A stretch of 64,000 bases of DNA, from NCBI RefSeq assembly GCF_001714725.1, contig NZ_CP016447.1, positions 3,591,501 to 3,655,500 of the forward strand, in the 5' to 3' direction. Positions within the stretch are counted from its first letter, which is position 1. Each line of letters begins with the position of its first letter. The translations under genes and the position numbers were made by a program. Of this stretch, positions 29,201-36,678 are shown in pieces. A model generated the notes under the pieces. The model saw only the letters and a program-made list of their open reading frames with translations, searched no databases and was not told where the DNA came from. This DNA comes from Acidovorax sp. RAC01. Its GTDB lineage: Bacteria; Pseudomonadota; Gammaproteobacteria; Burkholderiales; Burkholderiaceae_C.

Positions 29201-29732
29201 CCTGCACGCCGGCGGGACTCAGGACGGGAATCATGGCGTCCACCATCGCGAACTCGCTCTGGTGGCAGGTTGTCGATGATTCGCAGGTGTGATCGTCGCC
29301 CATGAGGACCAGGACGCCACCATACTTGGATGAGCCCGCGAGATTGCCATGCCTGAAGGCGTCCCCGGTGCGGTCGACGCCCGGGCCCTTCCCATACCAC
29401 ATGGCAAAGACGCCGTCGTACTTTCCCTCCCCGGCCGCCTCGGCCTGCTGCGATCCCCAGACAGCGGTGGCAGCGAGGTCTTCGTTGACACCGGGGACGA
29501 ACACGACGTCGTGGACAGCGAGTGCCTTGGACGCCTTGCCGAGCTGCTCGTCGAGCGTGCCCAACGGCGACCCGCGATAGCCGGTGACGTAGCCGGCCGT
29601 ACTCAGCCCCTCCGCCTGATCACGCATATGCTGCGTCATCGGCAGGCGCACGAGGGCTTGCGTTCCGGTGATGAAGACCCGGCCCTGGCGGAGCGTGTAC
29701 TTGTCGTCGAGGCTGACTGTGCGGTTTGGCAT
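26235..29732 (-). CDS. Indolepyruvate ferredoxin oxidoreductase family protein (fused large/small subunits)
   Basis: 1165 aa from the ATG at 29732 ('MPNRTVSLDDKYTLRQG'). A TTG at 29759 is also in frame but would overlap an operator-like palindrome. The N-terminal half is the pyrimidine/TPP-enzyme part ('PGVNEDLAATAVWGSQQAEA', 'GDDHTCESSTTCHQSEFAM'). A Cys-rich segment ('CEGCGDCGAKSNC', 'SSCNKDYSCVKGFCPSF', ~640-685) probably binds Fe-S. The C-terminal gamma-type domain has 'VTGMGGTGVVTIGAILGMAA'. Such enzymes decarboxylate aryl-pyruvates to aryl-acetyl-CoA. The divergent GntR gene probably regulates it. Confidence 0.88.
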   Translation of the reverse strand: MPNRTVSLDDKYTLRQGRVFITGTQALVRLPMTQHMRDQAEGLSTAGYVTGYRGSPLGTLDEQLGKASKALAVHDVVFVPGVNEDLAATAVWGSQQAEAAGEGKYDGVFAMWYGKGPGVDRTGDAFRHGNLAGSSKYGGVLVLMGDDHTCESSTTCHQSEFAMVDAMIPVLSPAGVQEILDFGLIGWALSRYSGCWVGIKCVKDTVEATASIDVDVDRVRIVPPQGVELPTDGLNLRQPDTPHAQEARLHRHKLDAVKAFARANAIDRVVVDGDRAMLGIITHGKSYLDVLQALHDLDLTEEQAGELGLRIYKVGMTWPLEPAGAACFADGLQKVMVVEEKRSLLESQLKEQLYGKAAAPAVIGKLDEDGRSLFQPEMALDSNQIAIAIGERLLQLHGHGLEALRRRLDEIRAMRAPKGVIDILSRSFYFCSGCPHNSSTVLPEGSKAYAGIGCSWMAQAMDRSTTGYTQMGAEGMSWVGEAPFSQRKHMFQNIGDGTYFHSGLLAIRAAVAAKTNITYKILFNDAVAMTGGQRHDGILDVPTIAHQVHAEGVKRIVVVSDEPGKYPADIHWPPGLTVHHRDEINAIQKELREIEGTTALIYDQTCAAEKRRRRKRGQFPDPAKRLLINDLVCEGCGDCGAKSNCVSLQPLETELGRKRTIDQSSCNKDYSCVKGFCPSFVTVLGGTLRKPARAGDAGDLFLALPQPELPSLDAGVYSILVTGMGGTGVVTIGAILGMAAHLQGLGCGILDMAGLAQKGGSVWSHLRFGRSPEAIKTIRIAAGGADLVLGCDMIVAGNSKTLAAARKGRTRMVVNTQETMPGEFSRNADMQYPRGSLQRNIVDAVGADSADFVEAGRIATALLGDSIAANMFMLGFAYQRGLIPVTADAIEQAIELNGAQQQMNRDAFLWGRRTVVDPDAVGRMLSTLQASQRASLSPAVIENLDEAIAWRKRFLVDYQNEAYARQYADFVEHVRSVERSSFPGRSDLTRAVAKYCFKLMAIKDEYEVARLYTETGFLQRVERQFEGDFKLVFNLAPPMLSQRDSVTGEPRKREFGQWILPAFRLLAGLRFLRGSAFDVFGRTQERRMERALIAQYKSNIEQALAVIAGTRDAGHYEAAVKLAELPESIRGYGHVRARSVEAARQQEKPLLEALQRRVIALKKAA

Positions 29733-29758
29733 GGCGATCTTGGAAGTGGTTTCGAACA

Positions 29759-29773
29759 AAGTGCCGACACTTG
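29759..29773. promoter_or_regulatory. Operator-like palindrome, copy 1 (oxidoreductase side)
   Basis: AAGTG-CCGA-CACTT with trailing G. It matches the second palindrome at 29884-29899 in both arms and in three of four spacer bases. It lies 27 bases upstream of the oxidoreductase ATG. Probably bound by the adjacent GntR-family regulator; binding is inferred. Confidence 0.6.
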
Positions 29774-29883
29774 TGTCGAACGCTATAAGGCCACGAAGAA
29801 TCTTACATTTCCGGCTTGCCGGAAGCTAGGGAAACTACCGGGTTGAGGGCTGCGATCGAGATCCGTATAACCTGGTGTTTTCA

Positions 29884-29899
29884 CAAGTGACGACACTTG
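29884..29899. promoter_or_regulatory. Operator-like palindrome, copy 2 (gntR side)
   Basis: CAAGTG-ACGA-CACTTG, a perfect inverted repeat 51 bases upstream of the GntR-family ATG. Together with copy 1 it brackets the divergent promoter region, as expected for autoregulation plus control of the oxidoreductase. Confidence 0.62.
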
Positions 29900-29949
29900 C
29901 CGGTCGGCCGGCCGTGCGAACCAGTGAACCATGAAAGTTGTCGCGCACC

Positions 29950-30732
29950 ATGAAGGCCACCAAGTCCCCCCGCAAGGCAGCCGCCAAGCCCTCCGTACCG
30001 CGCGACGAGAGCAACGTCGAGCGCCTGTACCTCGAGCTGCGCGACCGGGCGATGCGATATGAGTTCAAGCCGGGCGCGCGGATCAACGAAAAACAACTCG
30101 GCGAGCAACTCGGCGTCGCTCGCGCAACGCTGCGGGAAGCCCTGAACCGGTTGGTGGCCGAGGGGCTGCTCGAGTTCGTGATGAACAAGGGCTTTTACCG
30201 CAAGTCCATCAGCGTCAACGAGGTGTTCGACCTTTATCAGGTCCGCATCGCGCTGGAGCGGCGAGCTGTTCTCTTGGCCATCCAGCGCGCCCCGGACGAG
30301 GAAATCGCGGCGGTGAAGGCGTACTGGGTGGATGTGATGCGGCGCTGCGACCAGCTGGCCACTGCCGACCTGGTGCTGGCGGACGAGGAGTTCCACCGCC
30401 GCCTCGTGGCCCTGTCCCAGAACAAGGAGCTCACCTCCTTCATCGACATCGTCACGCGACGCACCCACGTGGCGCGCCACGTCGACATCGAACAACTGTC
30501 GTCGTGGAACCTGCAGGCCTTCGACGCCCACCTGGAAGTGATCGACCTGATCGCGCAGCGCAAGACGGAGGAGGCGCTTCGAGTGCTTTCGGAGCACATC
30601 GACATCAGCCTGAAGAGGGCGCTCGAAATCACCAAGGAGATGGTCGCGCGCTTCTTCCTGGCCGATGGCGCCGAATCCTTGCAGGCCGTGGAGCAGGCCG
30701 CCCAGCGCTCGCAAGAGCAGCTTGCCGCGTAG
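29950..30732 (+). CDS. GntR family transcriptional regulator (FadR/VanR type)
   Basis: 260 aa from the ATG at 29950; a TTG at 29938 is in frame but less likely. N-terminal winged helix with 'INEKQLGEQLGVARATLREA' (~40-60) and 'RLVAEGLLEFVMNKGFYRKS'. The C-terminal FCD ligand domain (~95-240) has 'EEFHRRLVALSQNKELTSFI' and 'DAHLEVIDLIAQRKTEEALR', with the Asp/His metal-ligand pattern. It probably represses the divergent oxidoreductase in the absence of an aromatic or keto-acid ligand, through the two palindromes. An AraC gene follows after 25 bases. Confidence 0.88.
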   Translation: MKATKSPRKAAAKPSVPRDESNVERLYLELRDRAMRYEFKPGARINEKQLGEQLGVARATLREALNRLVAEGLLEFVMNKGFYRKSISVNEVFDLYQVRIALERRAVLLAIQRAPDEEIAAVKAYWVDVMRRCDQLATADLVLADEEFHRRLVALSQNKELTSFIDIVTRRTHVARHVDIEQLSSWNLQAFDAHLEVIDLIAQRKTEEALRVLSEHIDISLKRALEITKEMVARFFLADGAESLQAVEQAAQRSQEQLAA

Positions 30733-30757
30733 GCCGGGCTCGCTTGAAGGAGTTCTG

Positions 30758-31597
30758 ATGTCCGACCCGCTACGCATCATCCACGGCCCCTTCGGACGGG
30801 TCGTGCTCGTCCGCCTCGACCACTCGATGGTGCTGCACGCGCACCGGGACTGCCACATCGTCTTCAAGATCGGCGGAGCCGACATCCAGTTCGGAATCAA
30901 CGGCAGGGAGTATCCGGTCACGGCGCAGAGCGCGCTGATGATCAACGCCTGGGAGCCGCACTTCTATAACCACCGCGAGACGAAGGAGAACACCGTTCTG
31001 CTCGCGTTCTACCTCCAGCCGCAATGGCTGAAGGAGCTGGACCGACGCTTCGCGCACAGCGCGCACCCGAAGTTCTTCGCGCGGCCGGTCGAGACCTTGA
31101 CGCTGCGGCTGGCCCGGACACGGGACGACGTGGTCGATGCCTTGACCCAGCACGTTCCGCCGAGCACGCGCGAGATTGAGGCTCTGATTGCTGCGGTCTT
31201 CTGCGAGGTCCTGACGATCTCGCCCCCTCGCAACCTGCTTCATTTCGCGGGCGAGCATGGCGAACTTGACTTCGACGCGCGCATCAGGAGACTCGTCGAA
31301 CACATGCTGAGCGCCGGTGATGCGAGTACCAGTCCGGAAGCGATGGCGTCGACGGCCGGGCTGTCGCGGCCCCAGTTCTTTCGGCTGTTCAAGAAGTCGA
31401 CCGGGATGTCGCCGGCCATATTCCTGAGCATGCTAAAGATGGAATCGGGCCTGCGCAGCCTCACGCAGCGTGACGTCAAGCTTCAGGACATCGCCTTCGA
31501 CCTCGGCTTCGATACCGCGGGCAACTTCACGCGCTTCTTCTCCGGCGTACAGGGGTTCGCCCCGAGCAGGTACCGGAAGATCCTCGAGGTCATGTGA
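30758..31597 (+). CDS. AraC family transcriptional regulator
   Basis: 279 aa from the ATG at 30758, which has an AAGGAG site 6 bases upstream; the longer frame is non-coding. The N-terminal half is a cupin-like sensing domain ('HAHRDCHIVFKIGGADIQFG', 'ALMINAWEPHFYNHRETKEN'). The C-terminal ~100 residues are the double HTH ('SPEAMASTAGLSRPQFFRLF', 'LQDIAFDLGFDTAGNFTRFF'). It likely activates a catabolic gene, possibly the oxidoreductase or the cupin gene next door. Co-transcribed with the GntR gene. Confidence 0.9.
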   Translation: MSDPLRIIHGPFGRVVLVRLDHSMVLHAHRDCHIVFKIGGADIQFGINGREYPVTAQSALMINAWEPHFYNHRETKENTVLLAFYLQPQWLKELDRRFAHSAHPKFFARPVETLTLRLARTRDDVVDALTQHVPPSTREIEALIAAVFCEVLTISPPRNLLHFAGEHGELDFDARIRRLVEHMLSAGDASTSPEAMASTAGLSRPQFFRLFKKSTGMSPAIFLSMLKMESGLRSLTQRDVKLQDIAFDLGFDTAGNFTRFFSGVQGFAPSRYRKILEVM

Positions 31598-31661
31598 ACT
31601 GAAGCCCTCCCGCCTCGCCGCCGGCCAGGCTGACCAGCGGCGAACGGTCCCCACCGGCGGC

Positions 31662-32024
31662 CTATTTCCACTCGACCAGGATCTCGCGGTAGTCTTCCGT
31701 GCCGACGTTCTTGGCCTTGTGCTTGGCCGGCACCTTCACGCCCTTGCCGATCTCGGACATGACCTCGATGGTCCCGTCCTGGACCTTGAGCTCGAAGATC
31801 CCGTTCGTCGGCACCGGAAACAGGCCCACATCGTTGCCATGTTCGTCGTAGATCTGCAGCGGCGCGCCTTGCACCGCGAACCACATGTAGGAGCGGACAT
31901 GGGTGTGGACGGGTGTCTCCGCGCCTACGGGAAGAACGAAGTCCCAGACGATAATCTTGTCGTTCTCGAACAGCTTGCGGCTTCCGACTCCAGGTTCCGA
32001 TGCCATTTCCGTCGTGTTGCTCAT
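31662..32024 (-). CDS. Small cupin-domain protein
   Basis: 120 aa, one cupin barrel. 'VGAETPVHTHVRSYMWFAVQ' carries the His-x-His metal pattern; the second cupin motif is weak ('NGIFELKVQDGTIEVMSEIG'). It may be a small isomerase, dioxygenase-like or binding protein in the same catabolic cluster; substrate unknown. It is convergent with the AraC gene, 65 bases away. Confidence 0.78.
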   Translation of the reverse strand: MSNTTEMASEPGVGSRKLFENDKIIVWDFVLPVGAETPVHTHVRSYMWFAVQGAPLQIYDEHGNDVGLFPVPTNGIFELKVQDGTIEVMSEIGKGVKVPAKHKAKNVGTEDYREILVEWK

Positions 32025-32585
32025 GGTTTGTCTCCAGTAGTGTTCCAGGCTGTGCCGTGGATTTGTCGCTCAGCGCCGGCCGGCGCCTCCTTGGCGGACC
32101 CCCTGGAGCTGCCTTGCCGACGCTACAGGAAATCCGTAAGGAATACTAGGGAGACCTGCCGCAAACCCCCTTATCGAAAGCTTGCGCGCCTTGGCAAGAG
32201 GTATCCGGACTTAGCATGGAGTCTCACGACTTCAAGGAGGGACCGGGAGCGGCCCTGAAGGTGCTTTTGTGTTCGCCTGGGGCGAGCTTGGAGGGGACGC
32301 GGCGTCTCCGCCCCCCGGCCGGTCAACTGCGTTGGAGGCCGCGCCGCGAGCAAAGACCTCAACGATGCCCCCGAATCTCATGCAGCTCATGCTGCGCGGC
32401 CTAGCTGGTACGTCGATTGAGGAGGGCTGCTTCCGACCCACCGCTGGCGTTCGCTTATCTACGGGTCAGGCTGGCTCAATGACCGAATTGCCGCCGACAC
32501 CGTGAACTTGGCGTCCACTAGCGACCGACTGCTCACGCTGCACAGCGTCAAATAGGTAATAGTCCGCTCGGGGCGCAGTGTGCCC
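32025..32585. other. Gene-free interval at a mosaic junction
   Basis: No gene recognised. The left part is GC-rich like the cupin region and would hold the cupin promoter. From about 32200 on, composition and texture change and short open frames have no coding character, so this is probably scar DNA between the catabolic cluster and the IS66 remnant. Confidence 0.4.
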
Positions 32586-32731
32586 ATGACCTTCGAGGAG
32601 CTGCTTGCGCACCATGCCGCCATTACCGCGCAGGCCTAGCATGATCGCCAGGCGCTGCAGATTGCGCTGCTGACCATCGACAAGCTCAAGACCGAAATCG
32701 CGTATCTCAAGCGCATGCGCTATCCGAGCGC
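32586..32731 (+). pseudogene. IS66-family transposase (TnpC) N-terminal remnant
   Basis: Reads 'MTFEELLAHHAAITAQA', then an in-frame TAG (32637-32639), then 'HDRQALQIALLTIDKLKTEI' and 'AYLKRMRY'. This is the leucine-zipper opening of IS66 TnpC proteins. It ends abruptly before the expected 'GRSSEKL' zone, so both a nonsense codon and truncation inactivate it. Confidence 0.6.
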
Positions 32732-32786
32732 TGGAACTGGTGCAGCTTCAGCTTTCCAGCGTGGCTCACAGGTCGGTCAAGACAGT

Positions 32787-33113
32787 ATGGCAGTGAATTT
32801 CCTATCCTTCGACAAGGGTAACTATCGCTATGTTGTTTATGCCGGTGACGGTGAAAATGGACGCAAGGGAGTGGTGGTGGAGCAGAGTGGCAAGCGCATT
32901 GCAGATTTGCGTTGCCAGAGTGACGCCATCAAACCAGATGGATTCTTAAGACTTTTGCGTCGGACGCGTTTCCGCGAGCCATACGATAGTGTCTGCCCCT
33001 TGCTTATCTCTTCTGAGAACCGACTTGAGAATTGCGCGGAAGCGTGGCATAGAACGCCCAACTGCAGCGGTGTCTACCCAGCCAGGATGCATCGGGTAAA
33101 ACCGAAGTTTTGA
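32787..33113 (+). pseudogene. 3' fragment of an unidentified gene
   Basis: Natural protein text runs from 'MAVNFLSFDKGNYRYVVYAG' to about 'GKRIADLRCQSDAIKPDGFL' (near 32955). The remaining frame overlaps the antisense SDR fragment and is not coding. It resembles the C-terminal part of a small secreted hypothetical protein whose start was cut off at the IS66 remnant. No function can be given. Confidence 0.4.
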
Positions 33114-33285
33114 GCCGGCAAACTTCTGGCGCCAGTGCTGAGTCATAACAACTTGCGCACGTTTGGACAGTCCATAGGCGCGTACGCCAAGATACCCATC
33201 TCCAGTGATGTTCAGTTCGTTCACCACCAGCATGTGGTTGTACATACCACCGGAAGACACTTCGATCACCGTGGCAAAACTCCAC
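32946..33285 (-). pseudogene. Short-chain dehydrogenase (SDR) fragment, truncated at both ends
   Basis: 'VIEVSSGGMYNHMLVV' followed by 'GVRAYGLSKRAQVVMTQHW' gives the SDR catalytic Ser and the YxxxK motif, and 'RFYPMHPGWVDTAAVGRSMP' matches SDR family member 12-like proteins. The N-terminal nucleotide-binding half is missing; at about 33285 the sequence switches into a nuclease gene. The C-terminus is cut at 32946. Confidence 0.6.
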
Positions 33286-34052
33286 TCCCGTACGTTTCAC
33301 CAATTCCTGATAGCTGATTGGCTGATCCACCGTCTCGCCTTCGCAGTTCGCTTGCCAATGCGCCCAGGCCTTGTTGGTCGTAGCGTCATAGACCAGCTTG
33401 TACAGATAGGTCGGCACCTTCACCCCGTTGGCCCCGATGCGTGGCCCCGCATCCGTGAACACCGGCCCGGTGATCACAAACACATCCCCCTTGGCCCGCT
33501 TCACATAGTGCCGCGTGTCCTGCTCGATCTTGTTCCAGGCGCCACCGTTGTGCTGGGTGTTTTGAGGGACCATGTTCGCCAGACTGAAGCTCTGGGCCAT
33601 GGCCGTTGGTGTCGTCATGTCGCCCGCAGGAGCCATATGCCCTCGGGAGTAGCCTGAATTCTTGTGTCCTCCAATTCGGCCCGCTCACTACTTGGGAGCC
33701 GCGCATCCGCGAAGAACCGTTTGGCCCGTTTCTCATTGGCTCCCTCCAGCATCTGTCGATTCAACCGCTGGGCCACAAACACCGGTGTCCTGGTTGTCCC
33801 GGAGTGCAGTACAGCAAAGGCCTCATAGCAAAGCTCTCGTAACTGCGGCCGGGGCGTGATGGCCGGTGGTGTGCCATTCGCAAAGAACTGCGGGCACCGC
33901 GCAAAGGATGTGGGCTCGGGCGTGAGCAGGGCCGCACTGTCAAATTGTGGAAACCGCGCCCAAGAGAAATTCGGGAGAGCAACGCTGGCAAGAAACAGAG
34001 CCAGCACAGCTGCCAGGCGCACACGGCCTGGCCAATAGAACAAACGATTCAC
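33285..34052 (-). pseudogene. DNA/RNA non-specific endonuclease, frameshifted and 3'-truncated
   Basis: The 5' part (from a GTG at 34052) has a signal peptide ('LAAVLALFLASVALPNFSWA') and the secreted nuclease N-domain. Near 33665 the frame changes: one frame ends '...AELED', the other resumes 'KNSGYSRGHMAPAGDMTT', which contains the RGH catalytic motif, followed by 'NMVPQNTQHNGGAWNKIEQD'. Adding one base in GAGGACACAAG restores a continuous protein. The 3' end is replaced by the SDR fragment after 'YQELVKRTG'. It is a clear pseudogene of a periplasmic or secreted nuclease. Confidence 0.72.
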
Positions 34053-34380
34053 AGAAGGAGCATTCGAGTCAAACTAAACGGAGCCCGATTGGAGCACCGT
34101 TCACCTCTCGCTTCTGGCCCGAATGCTCGGATCCCGCAGGGTTTTACAGCTGCTTGCAGAGATGGGGCCCACAAACAGAAAAGGCCCCAAAAGGGAGTAC
34201 GGTCTGACTGCCCACCCCTGCGGTTCAGTTGATGCACTCCATGGCAGCAGCACCCGCAAATGCAAATGCGAAGTGCCACCACCGCGGGAAGTCCAGCAAC
34301 TGCTTCAAGTCAACTCAAGCAGTTGGTCTACCAAGTTACGCGGTGCTGAATTCGCCAAAGGGCGAGGGCTTTTTCATGCG
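34053..34380. other. Gene-free interval upstream of the nuclease pseudogene
   Basis: No gene. Holds short A/C-rich runs and a GGCCCC-AAAA-GGG motif near 34181. It lies between the pseudogene start and the end of the SRAP gene. Confidence 0.4.
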
Positions 34381-35079
34381 TCACGCCGACCCGACCGATA
34401 ACGCTACCTGCTGCGCCCGATCCTTCGCTCGGTGCACAAACAGCTGCAATGGCGGCACCTTGACCAGCGCCTCGGCCTGCTCGACGGCGCCATGCAGCCA
34501 GATATCCCAATCTCCCTTTTCCAGCGGCACCACAGTGCGCTTGTCCTGCTTGTCGGGCGCGCGCTTGGGGTCAGGCCGATGCATCAGACTGAGCACCGGC
34601 ACGTCGTCGCAGTTCTGCGTGATCATGGTGTAGCTGAGCACCATCTCGCCCGTGGCCGGGTCGGTCCACTCACTCCACAGGCCCGCCAAGCCCCAGGGCT
34701 CGCCATCGGCGCGCTCAAACTGCCAAGGGATGTGCTTGCCAGTGCCCCAGTAGGGCTCGACGTACAGCTGCGCGGGGATGATGCAGCGCTGCCCCTTGCG
34801 CCAGGGACCGCCGTAGGTCCATGACTTGGCCATCCCTTCGCGCCGGGCGTTGACGGTGCTCAGGCGTTTGCCGTCCTTGCCGGTGGGGATGTGCGTCTTG
34901 GAGTGTGGCGGGATCATGCCCCACTGTCCCACCACGAGTTCTCGCCCAGCTTCGCCCTTGGCCCGCAGGAACGGTCCCCGGTACAGCGGGCTCATCTTGT
35001 CCCGCCACTCTTCCTCGGGCACGTCGCCGAAGTGCAGCACCAGCTGCTCACGGCTTGGGACCTCGTAGTAGGTACACAT
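34381..35079 (-). CDS. SOS response-associated peptidase, SRAP/YedK (HMCES) family
   Basis: 232 aa from the ATG at 35079, giving the essential Cys at position 2 ('MCTYYEVPS'), which the mature enzyme uses to form a DNA-protein crosslink at abasic sites. Other family landmarks: 'GQWGMIPPHSKT', 'TVNARREG', 'CIIPAQLYVEPYW' (the Glu-bearing strand) and 'LSLMHRPDP' (the His strand). It guards single-stranded DNA carrying abasic sites. It was divergent from umuDC across a LexA box that is now interrupted by an IS. Confidence 0.92.
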   Translation of the reverse strand: MCTYYEVPSREQLVLHFGDVPEEEWRDKMSPLYRGPFLRAKGEAGRELVVGQWGMIPPHSKTHIPTGKDGKRLSTVNARREGMAKSWTYGGPWRKGQRCIIPAQLYVEPYWGTGKHIPWQFERADGEPWGLAGLWSEWTDPATGEMVLSYTMITQNCDDVPVLSLMHRPDPKRAPDKQDKRTVVPLEKGDWDIWLHGAVEQAEALVKVPPLQLFVHRAKDRAQQVALSVGSA

Positions 35080-35107
35080 GGCAACATTCTGGCAGCAGGG
35101 AGCTATA

Positions 35108-35120
35108 CTGTATATATGTA
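35108..35120. promoter_or_regulatory. Left part of an interrupted LexA (SOS) box
   Basis: CTGTATATATGTA ends here at the IS1595-family element. Joined to CAG at 36217-36219 it gives CTGTATATATGTACAG, a perfect CTG-N10-CAG LexA box placed between the divergent SRAP and umuDC genes. Confidence 0.8.
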
Positions 35121-36208
35121 AGGGGTATCTATTTAGCTCCAGCTGCATCAGAATAGCTGGATGGAAACCCAGATGCTAACGCCAACTCCTGGACAGGACT
35201 ACCCCCGCACCTGGAACGAATTTCTTGACTGGTTTGCCACCGAAGAGGCCTGCCAGGCGTTCCTGGAGAAGCTTCGCTGGCCCCAAGGCTTCGTCTGCCC
35301 GCGTTGCGGCAACGCAGGTGATGTGTACCGAGCCAGCCGCACCCGCCTGATGTGCCGCTCATGCCAGTACCAAGGCACAGTGACCTCTGGGACCATCTTC
35401 GACAAGACGCGCACACCGCTGCGTGTCTGGCTGGCGGCAGCTTGGTACCTGACCAATCAGAAACAAGGCGTGAGCGCCCTGGGGCTGCAGCGCGTATTGG
35501 GTTTGGGGAGCTACCAGACCGCCTGGACCATGCTGCACCGGTTTCGACGTGCCATGGTCCGCCCGGGCCGGGACAAGCTCAAGGGGCTTGTGGAGGTGGA
35601 TGAAACGTACCTGTCCATCACGGATCGCAAGAGTCCCGCCACCCCTGCAGGGCGCAAGAGCAGCACCACCAAAGTGTTGATGGTCATGGCGGTGGAGATC
35701 GTGGAGCCCAAGGGGTTTGGACGCATCCGGTTACGCCGCATTGACCGAGACGCCGCCACCCACGTCATTCCCTTCGTGCAGGAGGTGATCGAGCCCGGAG
35801 CCCAGGTCCGCACTGATGGTTCGGCGGCATACCGCGCTCTGGGAGAACTGGGTTACACCCACCAGCGCACCGTCATGCTCGGCTCAGGCGTACCCGCCCA
35901 TGTCTCCATGGCGGGAGTGCACCGGGTCGCCTCATTGGTACAGCGCTGGGTGCTCGGAACGCATCATGGCTCTGTACAGCCAGACCACCTGGATGCCTAT
36001 CTCGATGAATTCGTGTTCCGTTTCAACCGGCGCACATCCAGCTCACGCGGGATGCTGTTTTACCGCTTGCTGCAGCAAGCGGTGGTTACGCCGCCAGTGA
36101 CGTATGGGGATGTCGTGGGCAAGAACACCGGGGAGAGGCAATCGGATACCATTGCTGGATGAAATCACAGTAGCAGTGAGGCTGCTGGAGCTAAATAGAT
36201 ACCCCTTA
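35121..36208 (+). mobile_element. IS1595-family insertion sequence in the SOS box
   Basis: About 1.09 kb. The terminal inverted repeats are GGGGTATCTATTTAGCTC at the left (from 35122) and its exact complement at the right (to 36205), matching for more than 20 bases. One transposase gene lies inside. The flanking 8-mers TATATGTA (35113-35120) and TAAATGTA (36209-36216) agree at 7 of 8 positions, consistent with the 8-bp duplication usual for this family plus one mutation. Ends are uncertain by 2-3 bases. Confidence 0.88.
35161..36162 (+). CDS. IS1595 family transposase (ISXO2-like)
   Basis: 333 aa, full length. N-terminal zinc ribbon 'CPRCGN...CRSCQY' (~41-66). The ISXO2-like DDE/N domain shows 'LVEVDETYLS' (Asp ~142), 'VRTDGSAAYRAL' (Asp ~218) and the C-terminal 'HLDAYLDEFVFRFNRRT'. 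No frameshift or stop, so the element may still move. Confidence 0.95.
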   Translation: METQMLTPTPGQDYPRTWNEFLDWFATEEACQAFLEKLRWPQGFVCPRCGNAGDVYRASRTRLMCRSCQYQGTVTSGTIFDKTRTPLRVWLAAAWYLTNQKQGVSALGLQRVLGLGSYQTAWTMLHRFRRAMVRPGRDKLKGLVEVDETYLSITDRKSPATPAGRKSSTTKVLMVMAVEIVEPKGFGRIRLRRIDRDAATHVIPFVQEVIEPGAQVRTDGSAAYRALGELGYTHQRTVMLGSGVPAHVSMAGVHRVASLVQRWVLGTHHGSVQPDHLDAYLDEFVFRFNRRTSSSRGMLFYRLLQQAVVTPPVTYGDVVGKNTGERQSDTIAG

Positions 36209-36219
36209 TAAATGTACAG
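36209..36219. promoter_or_regulatory. Right part of the interrupted LexA box
   Basis: TAAATGTACAG carries the CAG half. The position where CTG should be (36204-36206) is now CCT from the IS end, so the site no longer fits CTG-N10-CAG. It overlaps the ATG assigned to umuD. Confidence 0.72.
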
Positions 36220-36658
36220 TCTTTGGAATTCTCCGCTACCCGTGCCGTACGACACGGCGGCGCAGTCGCTGGCCTTGCCCCTGTGCGGGGTGAGCGTGCG
36301 TGCGGGGTTTCCATCGCCTGCCGATGACTTTGTGGTGGAGCGGCTGGACATCATGAAGCTCTTGGTGAAGCATCCCCAGGCTACCTACTTCTGGCGCGTG
36401 CGGGGCGACTCGATGCGGGACGCTGGAATTGAGGACGGCAGCATCATCGCGGTGGACCGGGCGATCAAGCCCAAGCACAACAGCATCGTGGTGGCCATCG
36501 TGGACGGCGAATGCACCGTGAAGTATCTGCACCAGCGCGCCGGCCGGATCAAGCTTCGGGCGGCCAACCCTACCTATCCCGACATCATTCCCCGAGAAAG
36601 TCAGACCATTGAGGTGTGGGGCGTGGTGAGCGGGTGCGTGAAGCTGTTTCTCACCTGA
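36212..36658 (+). CDS. umuD: UmuD-like translesion polymerase V autoproteolytic subunit
   Basis: 148 aa. Ala31-Gly32 in 'SVRAGFPSPADD' is the cleavage site; Ser67 in 'RVRGDSMRDAG' and Lys104 in 'GECTVKYL' are the LexA-type Ser/Lys dyad. Cleaved UmuD' partners UmuC in DNA polymerase V. The start is doubtful: the ATG at 36212 lies inside the old LexA box and has no ribosome site after the IS insertion; a GTG at 36242 is in frame. The gene may be poorly expressed now. umuC follows 20 bases after the stop. Confidence 0.88.
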   Translation: MYSLWNSPLPVPYDTAAQSLALPLCGVSVRAGFPSPADDFVVERLDIMKLLVKHPQATYFWRVRGDSMRDAGIEDGSIIAVDRAIKPKHNSIVVAIVDGECTVKYLHQRAGRIKLRAANPTYPDIIPRESQTIEVWGVVSGCVKLFLT

Positions 36659-36678
36659 TCTGATGGACGGAGGCCAGC

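Noticed and set aside
35113..36216. Perfect 8-bp target duplication of the IS1595 element
   Set aside because: Best alignment TATATGTA/TAAATGTA has one mismatch, so it is reported as probable, not perfect.
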